Shown here: positions 1 through 10,900 of the stretch, piece after piece
How positions within the stretch are numbered: position 1 is the stretch's first letter
Layout of the letters: every line of letters begins with the position of its first letter
From: Plakobranchus ocellatus
Lineage: Eukaryota > Mollusca > Gastropoda > Plakobranchidae
Length of the DNA: 30,315 nucleotides
Direction of reading: 5' to 3'
Assembly (NCBI GenBank): GCA_019648995.1
Contig: BLXT01003735.1
Span: 446,094-476,408 of the forward strand
Position numbers and translations under genes: made by a program
The notes under the pieces: generated by a model
What the model was told of the DNA's origin: nothing
Seen by the model: the letters and a program-made list of their open reading frames with translations, nothing else
The model's database searches: none

Positions 1-60
1 TGTGCTCGTGTGACGTGTTGTATGTAAAGATAGGGGTATAGTAATAAGCCAGCCGCTCAT

Positions 61-513
61 TTGGGCCACAACCCCCCTTTACACATACACACTATTTGGC
101 AAGAAAATTGGGATGCTGAAGGGGCAAACAAGCTCCACGAAGCACTCCCCAACTTGGGAGAAGTCCTCAGCAAAAGAAGTGAAGGACCTGGTAGAAAACG
201 GGAGACGGTAATGTATAGGCTTCGGGTGGGCCATACATGGCTCACCCAGAGCTATATTTTAAAAAATAGGGAAGGGCCTTTTTTGCTTTGCTTGCGACAG
301 CCTCTACACTAACCGGATTATTTTAATTTAGTGCCCAAACTACCAGTTATCAGGAGTAAACACTACAATGTAAATGAGATGTACAGACTTTTCCCAGAGG
401 TCAGCCCTTCTCGCATAATGGATTACTTTAAAGGAAATCGGGTGTCAATAGAAATATCTGACGCTTTTAACAGATTCTTTTTAAAGTTTTTCCCAAGTAC
501 TACTGTACAGTAG
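61..513 (+). pseudogene. Jockey-like non-LTR retrotransposon, C-terminal remnant
   Basis: One reading frame shows WQENWDAEGANKLHE, then RKRETVMYRLRVGHTWLTQS and YILKNREGPF, a stop (TAA 310-312), and a tail VIRSKHYNVNEMYRLFPEV. The LRxGHTxLTxSYxLK pattern followed by a C..C-type segment is typical of the region after RNase H in jockey-clade LINE ORF2. One of the expected cysteines is gone (LLCLRQPLH) and no reverse transcriptase is in view; any would lie before base 1. A dead 3' fragment upstream of SNX6. Clade assignment is from memory of the family pattern. Confidence 0.7.
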
Positions 514-1650
514 TCCTTGCTTTTCCCTCATATAATCAGTTTCATTTTTAATGGATTTTTACTTTTGTTTTAATTTGCTTAAGCAAATGATGGCCTGTGG
601 GAGAAAATGAATGAATATAAACTCTGAGATGACCGTTTACGGTGGTCTGGGTATAGCCTACCAATAATCAATCAAAAACCTATGAAACCGTTATGAATAG
701 TTCTTGGGGACTGGGATTTAGCAGCCCCGTTTGTTCCAGCCAAGATCGCGGTACGCTCTCGCACTCACAGGTCTTGGGTCCTGCACTACAGCAAGGTACT
801 TTGGAAGGTTATGCCTTTCAAGCGATACTTTTCAATGTGAATATCAAGATCCTACTTTAGCATCAAGTTGCTAAGTGAGAAGGTGGTGTAACGAGTTCTA
901 CTTGATGTGCTATGCCTTTTCGAGTTCTTGCAGAGGATATATCTATTGATGCGTCTGCGGTCTTACCAAATCTGTTACCTGCTACCACATTGCCAAATTG
1001 GTGTATGGACTGTGTTGTCAATGTTATTCAAGAAGAGCAGGAACGAAATTCTTGCTACAGATGAAGCGTTCTGTGATGAACCCTTTCAACCATCATTAAA
1101 ATACGGCCGATGACTATGTTCCTGCAGCTTCATTAGCATCCCAGTACAACACTATCGATCGCAGGCGTTCTCCAGATCGACAAAGACCGTGTCCACTCGT
1201 CTCGCACATTATAATGATGCTCTCGACAGGTCCAAAATGTAGGCGCACATACAGATTCTCGGCATGCCAAGGACAATACATTTCCTTTTCATTTTGTAGC
1301 CTTATATTAATTGTAACAGTTTAATAATATTACTGGTTTTACATGAAACTGTTGCGGAGACAAAAGAGGCAGAGAAAGGGAAAAAATCGAAATAAATATA
1401 TTTTTTTTAAATAAAGTGAAGATACATAATCTATTTTTAGCCCCCGCAAAACACCTAGCAAGCGCGGACTAGCTAGACATCTTGGGAAATCAAAATTTCA
1501 GAAAAAAAAAAAGGTTCAGACTTTCCAAAGCATAATATACTAGTTTGGAATAGGCTTTTTTAAAATGGGGTTAGTTTGGTTGTATAGAAAATCGATGAAA
1601 TTTGAATGGAATCAGATTTAGGTGGGCTTTTATACACGTTTTTGTTTGTC
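514..1650. other. Upstream region, no recognised gene
   Basis: Bases 514-690 may be the 3' tail of the LINE remnant. Bases 690-1260 are richer in GC and broken by stops in all frames; a short stretch reads like decayed coding sequence (LPNLLPATTLPNW), but I cannot name a family. Bases 1300-1650 are AT-rich with A and T runs. Confidence 0.5.
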
Positions 1651-2136
1651 CGCCTTTTAAAAAATAAATTTTGGTGTTGCCGAGCTATCGTGAAATTCCA
1701 TATTGCCATGTTTCAATGCAAAGTCACCTCTGGTCATCATCCGGTTTCCGGGCATTGAGCCGCGAAGACGAATGTGCGTTTCCTTGCTTTTAACATTAGT
1801 TCAGCGCGTCATCGATTAAGCTTTTCTTTTCGCAAGCAGCTTTGTAAAAAACGGGAGTTTATTGTGATTCACCCTGAGATATCCTAAACTGTATCTAGAA
1901 TAGCGCTTTAGAATGGTGGGGGGTCTATTTTTTTGCTTTATTTGGTGCTTTGAAACAGAATAATCAAAGATCGAATCAGTCGGCCTCATAAACAACCGTA
2001 GATCTAGCCTAAAAACTTTGAAATTTGATCAGACATTATGGAGAAACTTTCGAATGAATAGGCAATCCACATAAACGAATCGACATGTACAATTGAAGTT
2101 CGAAATGGTATTGTTTTTAATTTTCTATTTGTTCTG

Positions 2137-2141
<5 letters not shown>

Positions 2142-2177
<36 letters not shown>

Positions 2178-2183
2178 TATATA
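2142..2183. repeat. TA-dinucleotide microsatellite
   Basis: An almost uninterrupted (TA)n run with one AAA break near 2173, in the presumed 5' leader or promoter of SNX6. Confidence 0.9.
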
Positions 2184-2326
2184 GCAATAACACTAAGTAG
2201 CTTTCAACGGGCAATAGTTCGAAGTGGCTAGAGTACCTAACGTCAGTTTAGAAAAAAAAAAAAAAAAGAACAAAACAAAAATCATCTGGTGCAACAAGGC
2301 AATTTGGTAGTAACACCCCCTTTTAA

Positions 2327-2334
2327 TCACGTGA
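2327..2334. promoter_or_regulatory. E-box palindrome TCACGTGA
   Basis: The full 8-base palindrome lies 19 bases before the initiator ATG and is followed by CT. CACGTG flanked by T and A is the core bound by USF, MITF and TFEB-type bHLH-ZIP factors; the lysosomal CLEAR element is GTCACGTGAC. Whether it lies in the promoter or the 5' UTR depends on an unknown start site. Confidence 0.4.
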
Positions 2335-2352
2335 CTTGTCATAACTGCAGCC

Positions 2353-2358
2353 ATGATG
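2353..2358 (+). CDS. SNX6: SNX6 coding exon 1 (Met-Met only)
   Basis: ATGATG follows GCAGCC, a good initiation context, and is cut at once by the donor GTGGGT. Spliced to exon 2 it gives [12 protein letters not shown], close to the MMEGLDDGPDFL start known for vertebrate SNX6. That fit is why I chose this start. The transcription start and upstream leader cannot be read from sequence. Confidence 0.85.
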
Positions 2359-5300
2359 GTGGGTGGACTCTTTGCCGTGTCTATTTGAGGCCGTTTTATT
2401 TTCCATTTTATTTTAATTACTCGTAATGTTTCTTTTTGTTTTAAAAAACTTTTTGATGTCTCATTTGGGCATCTGTGCTTGGCAATCTTTTCCTAATTTA
2501 GTCTTTTTTTTTCTTCGCTAGGATGGAATTGACGACAGCCCTGACCTCCTCGCAGAGGATCAGGAGAGCAAAGTAAGTTGAGATGAATCAAGATTTTGAC
2601 ATATCTAAACCTATGATGCCAAACGGCTTCGATTTAGATCTAGATCTGTTGTAAAGTAGAATTCCCAGAGTGGATATTTACTAGATCTAGGTCAAGTTTG
2701 AAATTTTTAAACGATGTCTGTCTAGATCTAGATCTAGAGAGATTGTGATAGAGGTATTCAAATATAAGGCCTTTTCTTCTACAGTTTGTGTGAAGTAGAA
2801 ATAAATTCTAGCATGATATTATTGAGTACTAAGATCTACGTAAGCCTTATTCTTCGGCATAAATAGCACATTTATTTTGCCATAAATTTTTTTTTAAAGT
2901 GTAGGGCCTAAGTTCTTTTCTCACTGTTTTCTCAAGAGTTAAAATTATTTTTTAACATCTCTTTCCTGTTAGCACTATTGCAAAGCATGCAAAATGCCAT
3001 TTGTGGCCAGCTCATTGATTTGAAATAGGATTTTCACTTCAGAAACTACCATAAGGATGCATCAATTCTCATCGTTTAAAACGATGTGCATTGCTTTGCT
3101 TTTTTTCTAATTTGCATCTTGAAAAGTGATGAACTGTAATTTATTTTAAATTCACATGTGTTTGGCTATTTTTTTCATTTAGCATTGTAAAATCTTTGAA
3201 AAACTGTGCCTTCAAAGTAGGGATAGCAAAATAAGGTCTTTTTCTCAGTTGACGTCAATCATAACCGAGATAGGGGGAGGGGTCTGTCAAAAGTCTTAAA
3301 AAGTAAATGTCAACCATGATACTTAAATTTTTAGATTCAGGACATCTTAGAAAGACTGCTTTTTATTCCAGAAATTTCCCTCCAAACGCAACAAAAGTAA
3401 TTTCTTCGATCACAAACTGTCTGGCAACCCTGGTGTTACTGTTGTTTTCACAAAGCAAACAAAGAAGATCGGATGGATGCTTCTAAATGTTATCAAGATT
3501 TTTATAAAGCTTTCAAAGTAGCTCATTTTTCTCTTGCAAAAAAAAGGTTTGACTAAAATTCAAGAAAAAGTGAATCCTCAGTGGACAATTGAAGAAACGG
3601 CAGTTTCAATAACTTTAATGATCAAATGAATGCATTAAAATTGAAAGCTGCTAAGCTCAAATCTGGGTCCTTTTTTTGTTTGATTAAATAAAATATAAGA
3701 AAAAAGTGTTCAAATTGTTGTTGGGACAGGGCTATAAAAGTAATTTAACTTCTCTAAATTGAATATAAACATTGTTTATGCACTTTGCACATAATTGCAT
3801 GTTACATTCAAGTGGTTAACACGATGTGTATAAGAATTTCCAAGTTGACATCAACTGGGGGGTAGGGGGGGGGGAGTGTCAATTTTTGCCAAATTTTGGT
3901 TGACGTCAATTGTGAACGGTCCCTAATGATGATACAGGCTATTCACACAAGGTGTGTCCAATGTCCAAACTCGATCTCGATATGAATTTTAGTATTTTAA
4001 AATCTATGAAGGTTCTAGAACTAGTTCTAGATTTGGCCGATTCCACAAACTTGCCCTGTATAGCATGCTTTCATTTTCACCTAATGATATTTATATAAAT
4101 GAAACATGATTGATGCTTGTAATTATGTGTTATGCATTGTTAATGATGTGAATAAGCTGCAAAAGCAAGATTATGCCTTTTTGTGAGTTTAAATATTTTA
4201 TTTGAATTGTTTTGTTTCCCTGTTGCTGTAAAATGGGACACACACTCTTTTCCATTTTTGTGATGTTGCTGTTTGAAGGGCTAAAGAGCTTATAAAATAT
4301 CATGACCTATCTAACTACTCTAAAACATTCTTTGAACATTTTTCTACGTTTTTGACATCAACAGTAGTTTTTAAATGCACTTTCAACTCTCATTAGCGGG
4401 CTGCAGAAACCTTACTGCCAACTACATGTTATGTGTTGCTCCGATGTCTGATAGACCTTGGTCATGTGAAGATATAAATATCGGCTCCCCCTTGCTGGAG
4501 GTATCTTTAAAAGGAATGTAAAAACTTGTAGTAAACCAAAGTTAGCGATGTTAGTGCAGTTTTTTTAACCTCTAAGCATAGAAGATGTCTGGGCATCTGC
4601 TATGTATCACCTCATTCTGATACAGAATTTCACTTTCACAGACCTGCCAACTGTCCCGCAAATTAAGGGACAATCCTGGAAAATATAATTGTCTGTCCCG
4701 CAGTCCTATATTTGATAGAAATGTCCCAGAATTCAGCTTTGTTTCTGGAAAAAAAAATTATGCCAATGTTTTTGGTATTGCTCATTTATACAGCTCTTCT
4801 GCAAATAAGGTATTTTTTTTAAATTTTCTGTTTTTGTTTTTGGGTATTTGGTATCTATATCATTCAATATATCTAATAATGATACTGCTTCACTATAGTT
4901 CTCTCTTTTTATTGACATAAACTTTTGAAAATAAAGCATCATGCACCAGTCTGTTATTTCTGTTTACAGTTCTTTCTTTCAGGTATTTCCCTAGTGTCAT
5001 TACTATGTACTTGGTCTTTTGTTACCATTAATTATTTCTGTGAGTTGCATCAACATGTTTCATGCTTGTTGGGTATAACAAAGCTGAAGAAGAGCTAGAT
5101 CTCTAGAATTTCTTTGTGATTAGTCTAGAGTTAATATTGAATTCGATACTTTGTGCTTTTTTTTTTCTTCATGAAGTTGGATAATTTCTAGAATTGCGCA
5201 TTAGGTCTAGATCATGATGGATATCTTCTAAAGATCAAGTTCTGTTAAACTTTGCTGTTGTGATAATGTGAGTAGTCTTGATCCTTATTCTCGTGCTAGA

Positions 5301-7861
5301 TTTTGATTTATCTGGAGACCTGTGATGCTCAAAATTTCATTTTTGTGATACTGATAGATAAGCTTAATAAAGATCGGGTGCACCTCGGTCTACATAAATA
5401 TCATGAATGAAGTTTTTGACTCTGTGAAATCTTGGCGAATTTGTAAAAATATTTAGGGTTAGAACAGTAGAGGGGATAGAGGGAGGCCTTTTTATTTTTC
5501 CTTAAATATTAGGCCTGGATTAAAATATAATCCTTGGATTGGCCTTTATTTCATCAAGTTTCAAACAGTCATACCAAATACAATGATGCTTTTCAAGATT
5601 ATCCAAAGGATGTCGTATTTATTATTAGCCTTCCCACTATTCTTCTTACTTAATGAGAAAATCCTGATATTTACTATAGATCTAAAATCTAAAAATTTAT
5701 TTTAATCTATTTTCAGCTTAAAAAAATATTGTCTTGTCCTCATTAATAGGTTTGAATATAAAACAAGGCAGATGTATACTTCATTAGTCACTCATTTCAC
5801 TGATTTAACATAAAGACACTTAACCAAGTGTATACATCACTTAGGACAGCCAAAGGATTATAAAAATATTTTGAAGGATTAGCCTGATCAAAATTGTAAT
5901 TATTTAAATTAAAAAATCTGTAAAGATAAAGAACATGTCAGTGTTATTGTTAATAGTGAATAGAACTTGTCCATATATTAAGGATGTGAGTCATACTCAC
6001 GATAGAGGAAATAAAAAAAGAGAGGCACATTGCTGGATAGATCAACTCATGGATTATGATCACAGTCAAAAAGTTTGACACATTTCAACCATCCAAGTGC
6101 ATCAAACCAGTTTTTACTTGCACTAGTATAGCTTCAAACTGTCTAGCTACATACACAAAGTTTTGTATCCTGCTAGCCCGAGCATCAGGCATAGTGACTC
6201 TCTCATCATAATACTAGTTTCTTCTTGAAACACTATCACTAGTTGGCTGCTTACAAAAAACCGATTCTGATCTTTCCAACTGTCATGACATCAAACCACT
6301 TAGCTATGTCAGTTCCTTATTCTTGCAGTGATTCGATGATTTACATTTGATTATCTATTTTATAGGAGGTTTGTCGTATAAATGCTGTATAATCTGGTCA
6401 CAGTCGAATCTTTAAACTTGAAGATCTTTGTTAAGCACTAAAATGCTGTCTGTTTTTTTGCGTGTATACGTGCGTGTGTCCCTGAACACACATTTTTATG
6501 TTGGCAGGTTTGCTTTCAGTTTCAATTCCGCTTTGCGGAGCCTAAGTTCAGGACTTTTTTGTGTGCAAGCGAAACAAAAACCATCAACTTCGTTCAGTGA
6601 GCAAGTGTTTGCACCTCTTCAATTTTGAAAAATAGGTTTAGCGTTTGATTGTTTGCTGTGTGTCACCTGAAATACGGCTGTCTATAGCCATAATGGTTCT
6701 TAGATCTATAGGTTCGGAGATAGAAAAATTGTAACAGCATAAGCATTTGGATGCCTTCCGGGCTTCACACAGCGCATTAGACTTTGTATTAACACAATGT
6801 ACATGTTTTAGCTGAATTTTTGTTGTCTTTCTGTAGGCTTCATGGTTATTGCGGGTGTCAGAACGGCTCGTACACAGGAAGCTCATATTGAGGAATCGGC
6901 GACACACATTTTTCTGATGTGTCTTCTTTCTTTTTTGACCACATTGTTATTCTCTGTGCTCTTATACATCATATTTATTTAAAAGAAAATAGTGCAGTAA
7001 ATTTTAGGAAGGATCTTTTTCTGGTGAACTTTCAGTGGCTGAAACTTATCTTTACTGATGGTATGCCTTTATTCTATTTGCTGTAAATTTAGAAGAAATG
7101 ATCTCTAGGTTGAGAGCTTAAATTTGAATTCAGCATTAAATTACCTTTCTTTTGACGTGTTCTGGTAGGCCTATGTGTATGTGTTATATTTGTATATGTT
7201 GAAAAATTGATGTTTTTTGGGACAATCTCAAATCATGTTTGTGGAGTCTGCCATTTCGATACATGCAGTCGTAGTAAGGTAGTAGGTACTTAATTAACAT
7301 TCAGATTTGCTGACTGCACAACATGGGTCTCCTCCCCAATCTTCCTTTTCTTTGTCTCACAGAACCAAAGTGACATTGACATTTTAGAAAAAATCAGAAA
7401 TATTTCCATTTTGTTATCCTATGGATTTCTTCAAGATATGGTGGCCAACCTTTAATCACACAGTGTTAGTCACATCAAGTCAAAGAAGTCTACAGCTTCC
7501 ATTTTGTTAAGTAGAGTTGCATCTGGAATGATACAATATGTTTGATTGTCGCCTGACTCAGAACTGTTTTTTTACAACCCCCCAAAAATAAGCAAATTTC
7601 ACAAATCAAGAAATTTTTGGTTGGCATATATATCACTTTCAGGGATAGGTTTAGACCCACTTAATCATAAAATTCTAATGTTTTCTGGCCTCCTAGCATC
7701 AAGTGACACATTTGCTCAGTTGATGTGACCTTTGGGATATGAGTAAACCTACATGCCAGTTTAAGGTTCAATACCATACCTGCTCTCTGCATCTTCTATT
7801 GTATTCCTTTCATAATGTTCCAATTACATGCTTTCTCTTCCAAAAGCGAAATTCAAGAAAT

Positions 7862-7946
<85 letters not shown>

Positions 7947-10900
7947 GTAACACATGAGAAAAGATAGGGAAAGCAATAGAGACTGTTTCAGTTTTATTTT
8001 CATTCATGCTGGTTTTGGTTTTTCAGTGCAGAAATCCTTCCTTAAAAATGTATTTAAAAACAACATGCTACTTACACTTATTGCGTTGATCTTGATACAC
8101 TGTATAAGCCAGACAGTCACAGTCACAGACACAATTACTCATGTAAAATATTTGTCTGATTAGCATTCAATGTTTCATGACTTTTATTTCTTATTTTAAT
8201 GTATTCTTATTCTGGGCCTCTCTAGGCCTTTTGGCCAAAGGGTGCATTTCTTACCTATGTAAGAGTTTCGGCCACACTTTAAAAAAGTATGTATACCTTC
8301 TATAAGAAGGTTGTGAATCTGGTCACTAACATTAGGCTTATATTATGGAATGCTTCAATAGATTATCCTGTTTGCTTGTCAAATTACTGAAATCAATATT
8401 TGAGCTAAAGAACTGGCCTAAAAAATCAAACTTCAACCTAATAGATGAAAAGACAGGTTCGGAAATAGGGTTGGTTATGTTGTGAGAGGAGGACTTTTGA
8501 AAAAAGAAATTTAGTTTAGCCAATAATGAGATCTTTGTTAGACCTAGATCTAGATTTAAAGATATGCTTTTGTTTTAAATCACTTCTTCTGAATGATTAG
8601 CTTTGGTAAATGGTATGAAATATTTTAATTAATGCTGTCAGTATTAAAACTTGTCTAGACCATATGAGGGGGACACAAGTTACTATGAGGAACTTCAAAG
8701 CATCACTTCATTTTTATCACATAAGTTTGCCCCTCCAAGATGCCTAAACTGGTGTGACCTTCCAGTGGTTAATTGTATCTTTTCCTTACTATGAAAGGAA
8801 TATGTTCTTTTTTCTATGATTTAGAAAAAAGTAGGCCTAAATGTGAAGCAGTCATTTTAATATTTTTTACCTTTTTTATCTCTAAAGTCTCGCTCAGATA
8901 CTGTTGACCTTACTGATACCTCCTTGATGGTGGACATCTCAGATGCGCTTAGTGAAAGGGAAAAGGTTAAATTCACAGTGCACACAAAGGTATTTCAACA
9001 TTAATTATATCGAGCTTTAAATTGTCAGGGCTTGTGAAAGTTTAAAATATTGAAATATAAATCAGATCTACAGCTTCAAATTCACCCCCTTTTTTTTTCT
9101 TCTAAGATAAGACATAAAATTCTTTTGATCTTTATTTTGAATAAAAGTTACAGACAAGATATTATTACATTACCATGTTTTATGTTCAGGCACTTTTTTC
9201 CCCATAGTGATGTAACCTGCCTACACAAAATAGTCTTCAGCATTTGTTCAAAATCAAAGCAAAATATTTGGTATTGTTTCCAAATACCCCCACCAACTCA
9301 TTTTGTATTTAGCCAGTCATGTGCAATTTGTGGGCAAAGGGAGATCACAAGGGTTTTAAATAATATATGGAGCTGAAAATAGGTAAAATGGTTTTGATTT
9401 TGAAAGATTGTGTTCCAAATCTAAAGGTTATGTATAGAGTTTGTTGCTCTGGAATAAAAATTAAAAGAAATTGTCAGTCCTGAGGAGTAATTTCATTGAA
9501 TCATTCAAAATATTTCTTCAAGCCTTTTTTTTTTTTTTTTTTTTTGGAATATCATCTCGAATAAAGAGCAAGTAATAAAACTGACATTTAAAACATTATG
9601 TCCATCAACACAATTAATCATATCAGGTCATGGAGTTTTTTTTTTTTTTCAAGTCAGACTTTTAGGCAATTTAACCTGATTGGCAGTTTTCATATGTCAA
9701 AGGAGATTGTGTTATTCAAGGCTAGACATTTTTTTCTGCAAAGTAAATTCAATATCAACTATGGGCATCATTTATTTACTCAATTTTAGATGGATTATAC
9801 CATTTAGTTATTGTCAGGAAATACCATTTTTTATGAGAATTATGATGAAGACAAAAACTAAGCTTCATTGTAAAATCAGCCATGATAAGGGTTTAAAAAA
9901 AATTATCTTTCATTTTAAATTGTATTTCTTTTTTAGTTTTATGGAAAAAGTAGTACTTTAGAGAGTAATATTCTCTTTTTTCCATGGCCTGGTCAGTTTT
10001 GCTATGTTTTAAAAACTTCTATAATCTTTTGGAGATAACTGGTTTGAAAGTTATTTACATAGATAAAACTGAATCAAAATAAAAATTCAGGAATGATTTA
10101 TTGAAATGCTACCAGAGTGCAGTACCATTAGTGATGAAACTAAATTGATTTGTGATTTATGAAAAAGAGAAGCAAAATAAAAATCTGTTGAGCATACTTA
10201 TGTATATTGAGGAACATATTTTAATCGTTTATTATTTGATTGACTATTCTGAACAATATATATTGCTTTGTTTTTTTTTTCTGAAATAAGTTATACAAGA
10301 TAGAGCTCCAACTTAAAAGACCTCATTTTATTTACTTAAGTTGAAAAAGAACATTTCAAATTTTCTAAGATAGAAATTCCATACTTTGTCATCTGCTTTA
10401 TATGTCACCTTTTATATAATATTTTTTTTTAATAAAAGAGAGGACATTTAATAAAAAAAAAAAAAAACAGTCAAAAGGTTTTTACAAATTTTATTGAATA
10501 AATCCTGATCAATGATTATTTCTTGTTATGATTTACAGACCACTCTGCAGCACTTCAAAAACACAGAGATGTCTGTAGTTCGTCAGCATGAAGAATTCAT
10601 CTGGCTACATGACAGATTTGTGGAGAATGATGAATATGCAGGAATAATTGTAAGTTAATACAGGGATGTTAGTGGCCTCTGGAAAAAAAGCAGGAAACTT
10701 ATCGTTTGGCCTTGGTCCAGGACCTGGGGGCATAGAAGCGGAAGGATAGAACACCCCTGACTAAATTTTTTTTTTTTTTTTTTTTTTAAGCAATTTTCAG
10801 GCTTGCCCTTTCTGCATTGAAAAGATGTTTTTTAAGTGAACATGGTATTAGACAATCATAAAACTTAGAAAACCAATAAGTAATTAAAAAAAAAAAATAT

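Larger units (their letters stand above)
1650..2352 (+). promoter_or_regulatory. Probable SNX6 promoter and 5' leader
   Basis: Bases 1738-1820 form the most CpG-rich stretch near the gene, with CCGGTTTCCGGG at 1741 (an ETS-type TTTCCGG core) and several CG dinucleotides. A TA repeat (2142-2183) and an A run (about 2250) lie between this and the start codon. No TATA box can be told apart from the AT-rich background. The transcription start is not determinable here. Confidence 0.35.
2573..8887 (+). other. SNX6 intron 2 (6315 bases)
   Basis: This intron holds AGATCT-rich runs (2628-2740), three TTGACRTCAA palindromes (3249-3909), a split transposable element (4035-7252) with a second element nested in it, and a long AT microsatellite (7864-7942). 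Bases 2740-3240 and 7950-8880 show only AT-rich sequence without convincing coding potential. Confidence 0.8.

Noticed and set aside
907-1113. 68-codon ORF upstream of SNX6
   Set aside because: No recognisable domain, and the better-looking peptide fragment is in another frame with stops; likely decayed sequence.
2523-2572. ATG in exon 2 as SNX6 start
   Set aside because: It is one base out of frame with the conserved [10 protein letters not shown] reading.
7739-8007. Tyr/Ile-rich ORFs on both strands
   Set aside because: They are translations of the AT microsatellite.
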